A stretch of DNA of 64,000 bases. Source: Zhengitettix transpicula. Its lineage: Eukaryota; Arthropoda; Insecta; Orthoptera; Tetrigidae. The stretch spans positions 22,780,501 to 22,844,500 of the forward strand of contig CM073595.1 of the NCBI GenBank assembly GCA_037074705.1, in the 5' to 3' direction. Below the pieces are notes generated by a model that was not told the DNA's origin, searched no databases, and saw only the letters and a list, made by a program, of their open reading frames with translations. Position numbers and translations under genes: made by a program. Positions 50,362 through 61,625 of the stretch are shown here, one piece after another; position 1 is the stretch's first letter; every line of letters starts with the position of its first letter.

Positions 50362-52226
50362 ATGGTATTTAGTAGACTTAACACCCGCCTCCCAAATACC
50401 ACCAAAGTGAGGTGAATATGCTGGAATAAATTTACAGTTGAAGCGTTCAAATTTTTCTCGCTCTGCCGGAGAAACATTCCCAAATCTTTCAATTCAGACC
50501 GAACTCCAATGAAATTGGTACCATTGTCGGAAAGTATTTTTACAGGCATTCCCCATCTCGAAACGAATCTTCGTAAAGCCAAAATGAAGCAATCTGTGGT
50601 CAGATCAGTGACAAGTTCGAGATGGGTGGCTCTCGTCGCAAAACATACAAAAACAGCAACGTAACACTTTAAAGTTCTACTCCCTCGACCTTTCCTGTCT
50701 CTGATCAAGAATGGGCCTGCATAGTCAACACCTGTGACGTGGAATGGTGTAGTCGGTGTGACGCGATCATGAGGCAGATTACCCATTAATAGGGAAATTT
50801 CCCGTGGATTAACTTTGAAGCATTTTAAACAGTTGTGTACAGTCTTCTTTACCAAGTTTCTTCCTGCGATCGGCCAATAAACGTCTCGCAAACAAGACAG
50901 TAATGTCTGCGGTCCTGCATGTAGCAATCTTTGATGTTCTCGTAAAAAAATTAATTTTGTCAAATGATGATTTGAAGCTATTATCATTGGATGACGTTTA
51001 TTAAAATTATAATTTGAATGTTGTAATCGACCACCAACTCTTAAAACGCCGTCAGTGTGAATAAATGGATTTAAATTAAAAATTTTGCTTTTTGTAGGAA
51101 GTTCATTTCTCTTTGTCAGGCAATAGATTTCTTCATGAAACGACTGCTGTTGAGCAAGTTTAATCAAAGAAATCATGACGTCATTAATTTCTCTAAGGGT
51201 AATATTCCCATATATTCGCTCTGTTTTCGACTTCTTGCAATTATTAATGAATCGCAAACAATAAGCGATTATCGTCTCTAATCTATTCAAATCTGAGTGA
51301 TCTTCAAATTTAATAATGTAATGGTCTAAATGAGACAAGGCAGTTGTTTTAACAACAGTTTTCATTTCCGGAGCATTTGTTATCATCTCACTTGAATCAG
51401 AAATGAGCAACTCACAGCGTGAAAGCCATGCTGGACCTTCCCACCATAGAACTGAGTTCCGTAGAGCTGTTGGGTAGACTCCTCTCGAAACTAAATCTGC
51501 AGGATTATCCTGAGATGCTACGTGGTGCCAATCTTCTGGATTTGAAAGCGATTGTATCTCTAATACACGATTGCTAACAAAAGTTTTAAGCTTATGTGGC
51601 TCCAAATGCAGCCAGCTCAGTACAATAGTTGAGTCACACCAGTAATATATGTTATCAATTTTTATATCAACTGAATTCTTTACCTTTTCCATAAGTCTAA
51701 CTGAAATTTGAGCTGCACATAATTCGAGACGTGGTATGGTAACTGGCTTAAGTGGTGCAACTTTAGATTTCGCACATAATAATCTTACGGTAACTGCTCC
51801 TAATGTATCAATTGAACGTACATAAATAGCAGCACCATAAGCTGCTTCACTGGCATCTGAAAATGCATGAATTTCTACAATATTGGTCGATGTGCTGCAA
51901 ACATGGCGACAAATTTCCAGTTTTTTCATAGATGCAAGATCATTTGCGAATTTAGTCCAGTCACATGATATTTCAGGCGATAAGTCATCATCCCATGACG
52001 ATTTCTCGAGCCATATCTTCTGTAAAATTATTTTTGCAATGATAATACACGGACTTAATAATCCTAACGGATCATGAATTCGAGCAATTGTTGATAAAAC
52101 AGAACGCTTCGAATAAGCTTGTAAATTTAATTTTATGCTAGCATCATAAATTAAACTATCGTTTGTGCTGGACCACGATAATCCTAATGTTTTAACACAC
52201 TCGTTTTCTCCAAGTTTTTTTGACAT
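50358..52226 (-). pseudogene. BEL/Pao RT end, RNase H and integrase (622-codon open frame)
   Basis: The longest open frame in the window. It starts with KTLGLSWSS (end of RT), then IHDPLGLLSP (Pao RT/RNase H connection), AFSDASEAAYGAAIY (RNase H), DNPADLVSRG, an HHCC zinc finger (EHQRLLHAGPQ ... CLKC) and integrase GVDYAGPF and SDNGTNF (two catalytic Asp). The frame is lost before the catalytic Glu. The Glu-containing FGGIWEAGVKS lies in another frame near 50400. Confidence 0.93.
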
Positions 52227-52748
52227 GATGTGGTAAGGATTCCTCTTCAGTTTTCGAATTGTTTAATATTTCAGGTTCATTAGATATCCACTTCCGAAGT
52301 TGAAATCCGCCAGAAGCTAGAATGCAAGAAACCTCTTTGCGAATTTGAATTGCCTTTTCTATTGTACTTGCCCCATACAACAGATCATCGACATGCATGC
52401 AGTTGCGAATAATTTCTGCAGCACGAGGATATGACCTCGTTGAAACAAACTTCTTATGGCAATAAATGAACTAGAAGCTAGGCCGTATGTGACTGTGTTC
52501 AGCTCGTATATTTGAAGAGGTTCCGTTGGAATTGATCTCCATAAAATACGCTGTAATGCCCTTTGTTCAGGAACAATCAAAACTTGACGATACATCATAG
52601 ATATGTCTGCACCCACCACAAAAGGATGTACGAGAAAACGTAAGATTATTGTTAAAAGATCCCTTTGTATTGTAGGTCCTACCATGTGCAAATCATTAAC
52701 AGAAACTCCTGTCGTTGATAGTGCTGAGCCGTCAAACACGACCCTCAA
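52192..52748 (-). pseudogene. BEL/Pao reverse transcriptase fragments
   Basis: Frame 52748-52359 has RVVFDGSA, FVVGADISMMYRQV (first catalytic Asp) and TYGLASS. A shifted frame 52398-52192 has HVDDLLYGAS, the RT active-site box (usually Y-V-D-D; here H precedes VDD). Frameshifts at about 52440 and 52215 break the domain. Confidence 0.88.
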
Positions 52749-54180
52749 TTTTGTGGTAATCTTTTAGCACTTCCTGATGAGTCAAATAAAAAGTGCGCGG
52801 TGATTCGCTTTCCTCTTCAACTCTTGTCATGAGACCCAGTTGTTCATATTGCTGCCTGAATTCTATGTATTTGGTTTTAAACGTTTCATTACGTTGTAGT
52901 TTACGTTCTAAAACAAAAAATCTGTTTTCAGCCTGCTCCTTAGATTCTCCCAATGAGTTGAGTGATCCTTTCAAGGGGATAGAAACAACAGAACGACCCT
53001 CTGCATTTCGTTTGGTGGTTCGTGTGAAATTTAATTCACAGGCTTTTTCTTCCGCTGATAACATTTCCTGCTTTGGAGACTCTTCTAGCTCCCAAAAATG
53101 TTTTAATTGTTGTGACAGATCATAATTTATTGTCATCAGATTACATGCTGTAGGTCTGTTCATTTGTCCTGCACACGGAATTCTGCCTGATACAACGTAG
53201 CCCAATTTGGTTTTATGCAGATAAGGAAGCTGTGAAGACTCTGGACATAAAATATCCCAGAACAAATCAACACCTATCAACATATCGATGTTTTTAGGTC
53301 TGTGAAAATCGGGATCCGCAAGCACAATATGTTCGGGAATGTGCAATTTGTCTAAGTCTAATGGCTCACTGGGAAGATTCGACGTGATTTTTCTAACCAA
53401 CAAAAAGGATAATGTAACTTCAAAATTGTTGGCGTTTGATTTAATAGTGGCAATTGTTGTCTACGATATATTTGATTGAGATTGGTTAACTCCCACTACA
53501 TTAAGACTTATTTTGCTCGACTTTAAACCTAATATTCTAGATAAATCTGTGGAGATGAAGTTCGACTGAGATCCAGAATCGAGCAATGCTACACAGTCGT
53601 GAGCACTTCCATTCGCATCAATAATTTTAACCCTTGCTGTTGGCAATACATGAGATGTGTTCGATGAATGTCGTGAGTGACTGTTTACCGTTGTCGGAAT
53701 TGAATAATTAACTGCCTCCGTTGCCTTGACGTTTTCAGTTTTGTCATCAACTTTACTGCCTGTGGACACTTCCATGTGTAATAATGTGTTATGCAGTTTT
53801 CGACATTTTTGAGATCGACATTGAGATGAAATGTGTCCCGGTCGAAAACAATTTATACATCTACGAGGTCGTTTCACTTCGTTAATTCTTGATAAAACTG
53901 GCAACTCTAAAAACATTTTGCATGAAAAAAGTGCATGTTGCTCATTGCACATGGGACATGGTTGCTTTGTTGCTACGTGTGACAAAGTAGTTCTTTGCAA
54001 TCGTTTTCCAAGATTTGTAAATGGACGTTGTTCTAATTCCTTTGTTTCTTTGATAATCTTTTGTAGGAATTGACATTGTTTTTCTAAAAAATCTATCAAA
54101 GATGAGACTTCTGGCATTTCGAGATTTCCAACTTGCTGCTTTTCATTCCCTTTTTGTATTCGAATCAAGTTTATCTGCAA
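52732..54180 (-). pseudogene. BEL/Pao gag, protease and start of pol (one in-frame stop)
   Basis: A single frame with one TAG at 53463-53461. Residues (from 54180): a helical gag part, a first zinc motif CPMCNEQHALFSC, a CCHC knuckle CINCFRPGHISSQC (nt about 53859-53818), then the protease motif ALLDSGSQSNFIS (nt about 53590-53550). After the stop, the DUF1758-like IDMLIGVDLFWDI and pol N-terminal region follow. The frame is lost at about 52750 by a 1-nt shift. Confidence 0.88.
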
Positions 54181-54235
54181 TTAGATACATTAGCAGATTA
54201 TTCCAACTTCCAACTTGTTGCCCTAATCCAATATA

Positions 54236-54860
54236 TTGTTCTCGGAGTTCAACCGGGTTTTGCATAATTGTAGAACGCAACGTTTCGACGACTAAAAGCT
54301 CTGTCGTCATCTTCTAGGCGAAGTGTCGGAACCATTCTATTGCATATTATATATATCCTCCACTGAATCATCACGCTGTGAGAGCCAATCAGCAGCGCTC
54401 AGTCAACAGTCCGCCTCCGCCATGTCAGCATCAGTCAAAAGGCCGGCCACTCGCCGAGGTACATTACCCTCAGCAACCCCAGTCACAATAGAGCTCCGGA
54501 CCCCTTGTCTTAACAATGTTATGGCTGGGTCCCAAGTCTTGCTCAATTGAAACCCGGTGTCCCGGTTTAGCAGGTTGTCTTGTGTCCTAATATGTATGGC
54601 CTCTTTGATTATGCTGCTCCAGAAACCATTGACACGATCCAAGATTTTGGTTTCATTGAACTTTATGTCATGGCCGGATTCTATGGCATGTTCTGCAACC
54701 GCTGACTTATTTGGTTGTTTCAGTTTCAGATGTCTTTGATGTTCTGTGCATCTGTCCATTACCGTGCGAATAGTTTGGCCGATGTACTTCTTGCCACATT
54801 CGCACGGTATGCTGTAGACCCCAGGTGTACGAAGTCCTATACGGTCTTTATAGTCGCGAT
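54236..54860 (-). mobile_element. Penelope-like element: GIY-YIG endonuclease and 3' tail
   Basis: A frame from 54894 to 54403 includes TPGVYSIPCECGKKYIGQT (GIY-YIG core) and CTEHQRHL, then a C-terminal region ending in a stop. The element tail (read on minus, with GTCGTCGAAACGTTGCG) continues to about 54236. Only the endonuclease half is present on this strand. The junction with a Penelope RT piece of the opposite orientation is near 54860. Confidence 0.88.
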
Positions 54861-55325
54861 CCGACATCGGCATTGGCCAGAAAGACGGCCACACTTTTGA
54901 AGACGTCAGGCCTTCCTTCAGAAATTATCAAAAGGCTTAGACAAGTAGCCCCGGCACCTCCGAGGATCTATGGACTGCCGAAAATTCATAAAATTGGCAT
55001 TCCTTTGAGGCCTATTGTTAGCTCCATTGGTTCGGTAACATACAACCTTGCCAAGAATTTGACCAGGAGACTAAGTCCATTTGTTGGAATATGTGAACAT
55101 CATATCAAAAACTCAGCACCGTCTGTACGTGGATTTTCATACATCCTATCGATGATTGATCGATTTACTCGGTGGCCTGAGGCTATTCCGCTGCTCAACA
55201 TTACGGCAGAGAGCGTCAACGATGCCTTTTATAGCGGCTGGATATCTCGTTTCGTTCCGTCGTCACTACTGACCGGGGTTCCCAGTTTGAGTCCGTCCTC
55301 TTTCGCGCTCTTACGAATTCATTAG
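54825..55325 (+). pseudogene. Chimeric ORF: Penelope RT fused to Ty3/Gypsy integrase
   Basis: A 166-codon frame made of three pieces: a few residues antisense to the endonuclease start, a Penelope RT segment, then integrase core from about 55130 (FSYILSMIDRFTRWPEAIPL). The integrase leaves its native frame near 55240, and the last 25 or so residues are out of frame. Probably just an accident of nested insertion and deletion; no promoter evidence. Confidence 0.75.
54861..55116 (+). pseudogene. Penelope-like reverse transcriptase fragment
   Basis: Plus strand: DPTSALARKTATLLK, PRIYGLPKIHK (a Penelope RT hallmark), PLRPIVSSIGS and HHIKNS. About 85 residues from the N-terminal part of the RT. 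It ends abruptly where Ty3 integrase begins, in the same frame. Confidence 0.9.
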
Positions 55326-55995
55326 GATGTGTTCGCCAGAGGACTACTGCTTACCACCCAGAAGCTAACGGTATGGTGGAGCGGTGGCATCGATCGCTGA
55401 AATCTTCTTTGATGTGTCACAGCCCACGTGATTGGCTGGATGTATTGCCCACCGTTTTGTAGGATTAAGGACGGCGCTTAAGGAAGACATTGGTAGTTGC
55501 CCTGCCGAATTGCTATATGGCACTACTCTCCGCCTACCGGGGGAATTTTTTCTGCAAGAGGATCTACCTTCTAACCCTCAGATTTTCCTGGAAAAGTTCC
55601 GCACACACATGCGACTCTTCCGGCCGTCACCTGCTTCTCACCACAGACGAGACGCCGTCTTCGTTCACCGGGACTTATACCACTCTGACCACGTGTTCGT
55701 TCGTGCAGACAATGTTCGGCGATCCCTGGAATGCCCATACAGTGGACCTCATCGCGTGATCGAACGCTTATCAGACTTCGATTTCGTTTTGGACATAAAC
55801 GGGAAGCAAACGACTGTCCATGTGAATCGGTTGAAACCCGCTTTTGTGGTGGCTAGCGATTCTTCGACGGATCCTGTTTGTCCTGCTTCTACTTCCGATA
55901 CGCGTTCTCCTGCATCTAGTTTCAGTGGTCGAGGGGTTCTGAAAACGTATCCCGGACCACGCTCGAAACGAGTTACTTTTGCGGCTGGTAAATAA
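55118..55995 (+). pseudogene. Ty3/Gypsy integrase and pol C-terminus
   Basis: Integrase core in three frames: IDRFTRWPEAIPL (about 55150), TTDRGSQFES and TTAYHPEANGMVERWHR (about 55265-55395, second Asp and catalytic Glu), then from 55458 VGLRTALKEDIGSCPAELLYGT. The C-terminal part has a GPHRV-type fold motif and VHVNRLKPAF. Stop at 55995. Upstream gag and pol are absent. Confidence 0.92.
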
Positions 55996-56068
55996 TTTTT
56001 TTTCTCTATCTCCTTCATTGCTTGTATTTTCTCTCATGTTCCAGAATTCGCAACTCTCTTCAGTTGCT

Positions 56069-56350
56069 AGGAGGGGAGTTTTATGGAGACAACCGATCGT
56101 TTGGCGGAGATTCGAAATTCCGTGTTTACGGATGAGGTGTGGCCCGATCGGCAATCAGCGATATTTGTAATTAATATCGCTGGTTGCTAACAACAAGAAA
56201 AGAGACTGAGAAGAGCTTTTGTTTCGGAGACGACACGGTTCTGCCACGAGTTTGTGTATATTTTATCACCGCAATTAATTAGTGATTGAAAGAAAGTTAA
56301 ATTTGATTAAAGTTGGAATTAATTAATTCGTGTTCAGTATTTTATGTGGG
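56069..56350 (+). mobile_element. Ty3/Gypsy polypurine tract and start of 3' LTR
   Basis: Purine tract AGGAGGGGAG (56069-56078), then TTTTA and TGGAGACAACCGATCG from 56084, the expected LTR start. The LTR includes GAAAAGAGACTGAGAAGAGC. Its end is not defined; about 56350 is a guess. Confidence 0.55.
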
Positions 56351-56572
56351 TGTACATAGATACGTATTTAATATTCAGAAATCGTGTCCCCACAGAGAAC
56401 TCAAGCCCTCGTTGAAATGTAGCAAAACTGTAATTTGAACTTTTTGGCTTCGTTTGTAAAGAAAAAAAAAGATTTTGATTAATCTTAACAATAGGTTTCT
56501 GCAATGTCTCAGTCGCCACTTTAAGAAACTCCAGATAAATATATTAAAATAAATATAATAAATTCTTTATTT

Positions 56573-56668
56573 CACCATGGCTCTAAAGCCCATTCTGAGA
56601 CCTACCAGGACGCTACTAGACTGTCACCTTACATGCCACATTCTGGACCTCTGTGATGCACAGCAGTC
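56573..56668 (-). mobile_element. Internally deleted copy of the SINE seen at 7776
   Basis: On the minus strand: a head piece GCCGACTGCTGTGCATCACA, GAGGTCC joined directly to the tail AGAATGTGGCATGTAAGGTG, ACAGTCT... The B box and middle are missing. Tail identity to 7927-8000 is about 80% by eye. Confidence 0.75.
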
Positions 56669-57239
56669 GGCAATAAAAAATAATAATATACTAATTTTGT
56701 GAATGTATAATTTATTAGTTTCTGTTAGCAAAACTACACTTAGTAAACAATATAACATTCAGTTTACGATTTCAAGTGTTATATTCTTATATTCAATATT
56801 AACTAAATGTGCAAGCGATGAACATATTTTTTAACTCCACAGTTTTTTTGCAATAATTGTGAAATTCTACGAGGTTCATCCTTTGAGCAACAATTCCAAA
56901 CATTTTTGTCAATCGAACAATAGTTATAATAATGTTATTATTTTACATGGTTTGCGAGAAACGACAAGAATATTCCTAATTAAATATGTACTAGACTAAT
57001 ACAATATGTGTATACAAGAACTTTATATATAAGAGAGTTATAGTTGAACTGAGTGGAAGGAAATTTTGTATAATGTAATGGATTAAGTTTTTATACATAA
57101 TTTGTACAAAATTGTTACTTTCAATATTTATAATCGTAAAGTAATGGCAAAAAAGATAAATATATTACAATTCAAGTCAGGCATACAGTGTCACCAATTT
57201 ACTAATTTTTCTTTTAATTCTGCTGCAACTGCTTATCGT

Positions 57240-57475
57240 ATAGTTCCTGGGCGACCTACCTGATGCAGGTTTTTCTAGGGTTTTCCCTGCATTTATTTAG
57301 GCGAATGCCGGGTAGGATCCTTTAAATATAGCCCGGGGGCCCTAGTAACCCTTGGCTACCTTCCTCTACCCTTCCGCATCCCCCCATTCAAATCCCTTCC
57401 TATGCTATTAAAGGGGAGTTGCCCAACGTGGATTACCCTCATGTAGCCTGTTGCCCTAAAAAAAACCCCAACCAT
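57240..57475 (+). repeat. Probable SINE-like repeat
   Basis: A GC-rich island with TAGGGTTTTCCCTGCATTTA, TTTAGGCGAATGCCGGGTAG and CCCTCATGTAGCCTGTTGCC, ending in an A-run. The wording resembles common insect SINE tails. No A/B box seen. Confidence 0.55.
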
Positions 57476-59550
57476 GTATTAATTAGGCAATCCTTGGTAA
57501 ATTGACTGACACGTAAAGAGCGAATTTTGTCTTTTGATAATAATGAAAGTTTTAAGATCGGATTGTATATTCATTGTTGTCCCCGCAGCGTTCTTCTTCG
57601 GTCTATTCTTTTAGTGCGCCCACTGCTTCCTTTTCCGTCATAAGAAGCGACATTTGCGTACTTAGCCACCTTGTTTGAATCATTAAAACCTCATATCTAA
57701 GACAACAGACATTTCTAATATCTTTACCACGTTTTTCAAGCTTAGGTGGTCCAATTTCTTGTCAATGGCTGAGCGGACTTCTGGTGAGTGCGATTTCGCC
57801 CACAATCGGCAAAATTTGATCAGATATCTGACTTCCCATAATGACAATTTTTTATTTTGCACGATGAGCACTACATTTTTGGAAAATTTTACCTTTTCTC
57901 CGTCCTGAGTGTTTGCTGGAACACTAATTAAATTATTCGCAAATCTAGGGATAAAGAGGAGGTTTTAAAGCTCACAATTAGATGTAACAATTTTATAGCT
58001 GATTATTGCCTCCAAACAGTTTTTGAGAGATTCGTGTAACTCTGGAAATGCATTATTTTTCAATCAGCAAATTTTAGTTGCATACTGTGCGAAGTAGCAG
58101 CCGACTCTAGGACTGTAAGTCTCCAGATTTTGACACTTCCATTTTCCTTAACACTTAGAAAACTTCCTTTGTTGGCATTATTTATTTTTGTCATCAGCAT
58201 GTTCTTCTTGAAAAAAAAACATATCATTGTTCTTCTTACGAAAAGTACTCGGAGGGTACTATTTTGGTGATGTTTTATCGTTATTTTTATTTAGGGGCAA
58301 TCCAAAAAAAATTGGGGCTTGAATCGCACCCTTAACATTTTAGCTCGTTGGTTTTGAATGCCACAGAATTATTTTCAGTACCTGCACGACAGCTATTTTG
58401 GTACCCCCATTAAAAGTTCGTTTAGATTTCCAAATTGTTTTCTTCTCAGCAGTCGAATCCATTGTTGTTGTAAACTGGGGCTGAAAAGATTTGAAGGAAT
58501 TACATTCGAATCGAAATAAATTTTCTATAAGGACGTTATGGGCTTGCGTTTGGTCCCTCACGAAAAAAACAACTCAACTTCGTATAGATAGCCGCAGCAT
58601 TATTGCAATTTATGATGTGGATTTTGAGTTTCTGATCAATCGCTTTTGGGCTGTATCGTCAACTTTCTCATTTTCTATTGCAAGATTTTTCGACGCAATC
58701 GATTACCGACGATAAGTAGAAAAACAGTGATATAGCCAAGCTATGTTCAGCAACTAATGTTTCTACAAATCTGCTTCTTTCAGTGACATTTCGAGAAATT
58801 TAAGAGATTTCAGCCGTAACGGGAAACTGGTTACCAAAACGACGAGCGTTGAGACGAGGATTTTTTTTACTGATCGTTCGATCACTTACATTTCTCAACC
58901 GCTGCGTATCTGGGTACCATAACCTGTTATGTTTAGGAATAAAACTATAATTTTATAGTGTTTAGGAAATGGCCAATTACATACAGAAATTTGAATAAAA
59001 ACCCCTACGACGTTTAACTAATTACTTTGGCTACTACTGAAGAAATGGAAATGATTAAAATATCCATCCTTAAGCACTTTCTGACCATTTACAAGTCGAT
59101 TTGTTAAATAACTTTTTTTTGCGAAAACATATACTTACGTAGATAGGCTTAATTAAAACTTAGCATGTATGGCGTCACCAATAGGCCCGAGGAACCAATT
59201 TAGAGTGGATTTTAATGCTCTCTGTTTCAGAGGCAAGGTGTGAAATATTACTGAAATGTAGTGGTTATTTAGTTTGTTGGCTGTATATTCAGACATTCGG
59301 TAAAAATGTTATTGGGTCTTGTTCCGTGTAATAGATGACATTATGAATGTGCGAAAGAAAGAAAAAATCCAACATTTCAAAGAGTAAAAGACTGTAAGAG
59401 GTTAAGAATTTAGTTGGGTTCAGTTATTGAGGCATTTTCTCGAGACTTACTAGAATAGCTTTATTGGCAGTTTCAACAGTTGAAGTGTAAATCCCTTTAG
59501 TTTTGGGGCAAAAATTAAAGAGTATTTAATATAATTACATATAATTTAAA

Positions 59551-59660
59551 CAATTGATATGGAAAGGAAAGAGAGAAGTGTTGGCTTACCTGAGATTGAA
59601 GCTCTGCCCTTTTTTGGGGGTGGGGGGGGGGGTTAGCCTCCTTCTTCAGGAGTAATAACA
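59551..59660. mobile_element. Foldback-family left arm and centre, incomplete
   Basis: GGAAAGGAAAGAGAGAAGTG, then TTGGCTTACCTGAGATTGAA-GCTC matches the GAAGCTC-subtype arms at 46776 and 27074. A G-rich centre and CTCCTTCTTCAGGAGT follow. The right arm is not recognisable. Confidence 0.6.
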
Positions 59661-61517
59661 TCCCATGTGCCAGCCAGACGTGCAGCAGCTCTTTGTTAAT
59701 AATAGGGGGAAGGCTGACCTCTAGGCAGTAGGTCAAAAAAGCTACATATGGCTGTAATTTGGCCAAGCTCATGGTTTCATGTTTTTAAGGATTTTAGAAG
59801 CTTCAAAGCTGAATTCATTACAGATGATTGGAGATCCTAGTAAATCAGTGCAGATGAAGGTTGTTGTGTTGAGAAATTAGAAAGGAGCATGAGATGTCTT
59901 GTGTTAAGAGGACAAGGTGTGAGTTTCAGTAAGAGAGTTTGCAACAGAGCACCGATACCAAGTGGCAATTAAATTCATGGTGTCTGATACAATAATAAAT
60001 AATTGAAATGTATAATTTTACTATTTGTAAAGGTTACACCTGGCACAGAACAGTATAAAAAATATTTACTTGTTCCTGTATTATCAGCATCTTAAACATA
60101 TATTAAACAATAGAAGTATGGATTTCTGTAACTTAAATTCATATTCTCATTCTCTGTTTTACTGAATTGTGCTTTACAATTGCATTGCTCATTTAGTATA
60201 TCAAACACAAGTTTTATGGTTATTTGAATTCTAATTTTTAATAGGGTATATATATTATTTGAGAGTACATACACTAATTGTTTTTAATCATATATTTTCC
60301 AACTGTACATCCAATCGCAGAAATATAACTTAATATTTTAAGGAATAAATAAATTTTTTATGATTTTTGTATAATTTAATATAGTTGTAATATTTACATG
60401 ACTTTATATTATAATTACACTGATGTCAAGTGCCAATTACACTATCACACTAATTATGCAATATGATACAAGGAATAATACAAGAGCAAGTAAAATGAAA
60501 ATAATGATAATATCAAATGAAAATTATGAGTATGCATAGTCTATGAAGGCATTTATTTCTATAAATATTTAAATATTGCATTATTACATGAGCTTAAACC
60601 ATGTAAGTCAGATATTCATACATACTTTCCTCAACTTCAATATTCATTCATTTAATGTTTCTTAAAAAATTGCTTTCACACTCTCTCTCTCTTTCAACTT
60701 TCATGTGGTAAAAGAAAAACATTTGCAACATAGACAACTGAGTATTCTTCAAGGCATGTAATTTCCCTGCCACTGCTGTAAATTGCAGACACTGTTTTAC
60801 AGATTTCTTATATTTGTCAATTATAAATTATTTGTATCTTAAAGATTAGGCATTTAATAATACCACTTGATAAATACTAAATTTGGTGTGTGGGTGAATA
60901 CAATCCTAATATTGTAGTGAGCAGTTAAATTAAATCAAAATTATAAATTTTTCCTACACACTTAACTTAAATTTTCATACATACACAATTAACTGCATAA
61001 AACATGAACTCGGCGTACACTTATTGAAGTGTATAATTTGTAATTTGATATTTTTGTAATATTGATACAATTAATTGATTTGTAACTTATTATACTCATT
61101 TGGATGATTACAATAAAACATCTTAAAGTATTGACTGGTGAAACAATTCTTGAGTTTCTATTGAAATGTTATATGTTTTGTATCTTAAATGGAATTTGAA
61201 ACTCAGGAACATTTTCAGTATTTTAATTATTGTACTCAGTTTAATAACAAATTAAATTATTTAAAATGTAATAGGAACAGAACAAAAGTTTAAAAAAGTG
61301 TAATTATAAGAATTATGTTGAATAAATTAAAATTCAATTGATTTTAAATCCAGAAAGTCACCAAACAAATGCTTGGCACAACATTGATACAAATTTTAAT
61401 ATTAACCAAAGAAGTAAATATCTGTTATCAACACAAACAAAGAATATAGTTGAAAATGTTTCATATCACAGGTATGAGAATCACAATGGCACTTCATGTT
61501 TTCATTAAAATGTGTAA

Positions 61518-61625
61518 TCACACAATTTGTTGTTTCAGAAGTACCAAATTAGTATGACTGTATTTAGTCATATCAAGAGCTGCAGATACATCATTTTTCT
61601 TTGTCTGAGTATGCCATACCAGAAG
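61518..61625 (-). CDS. Glucuronyltransferase last coding exon
   Basis: 35 codons starting LLVWHTQTKK and ending LLKQQIV-stop. Acceptor TTTCACAG. It is too short to stand out as a long ORF and was found from the family motif and splice phase. Confidence 0.9.
   Translation of the reverse strand, partial: LLVWHTQTKKNDVSAALDMTKYSHTNLVLLKQQIV

Larger units (their letters stand above)
49739..54235 (-). mobile_element. BEL/Pao LTR retrotransposon, 5'-truncated and frameshifted
   Basis: Minus-strand gag-pol order: DUF1759-like gag, zinc knuckles, aspartic protease, RT, RNase H, integrase zinc finger, integrase core, DUF5641-type tail. The 5' LTR and gag start are missing; the sequence switches to a Penelope-like tail near 54235. 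At least one nonsense codon and about four frameshifts are seen, so it cannot make a full polyprotein. It lies 1.2 kb upstream of KDM7 in the same orientation. Confidence 0.92.
56351..61517. other. Gene-poor interval between the retroelement cluster and the glucuronyltransferase
   Basis: Mostly AT-rich. The part next to 61517 is probably the glucuronyltransferase 3' UTR. 57550-58600 has minus-strand fragments that read like degraded protein (57683-57871, 58340-58561), but no family is recognised. A G-run lies at about 59607-59630, and a (TC)n tract at about 60681. Confidence 0.5.

Noticed and set aside
54140..54340. A BEL/Pao 5' LTR end, primer-binding site and gag start codon at 54310
   Set aside because: The sequence with GTCGTCGAAACGTTGCG reads as a Penelope-type 3' tail. 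BEL gag similarity begins only near 54235, so the apparent start belongs to the other element.
52793..54550. Plus-strand ORFs over the BEL/Pao element
   Set aside because: They are shadows of the minus-strand gag-pol frames, which carry the recognisable motifs.
55749..56154. Minus-strand ORFs over the Ty3 C-terminus
   Set aside because: Antisense shadows of the integrase tail, which has the expected GPHRV and HVNRLKP motifs.
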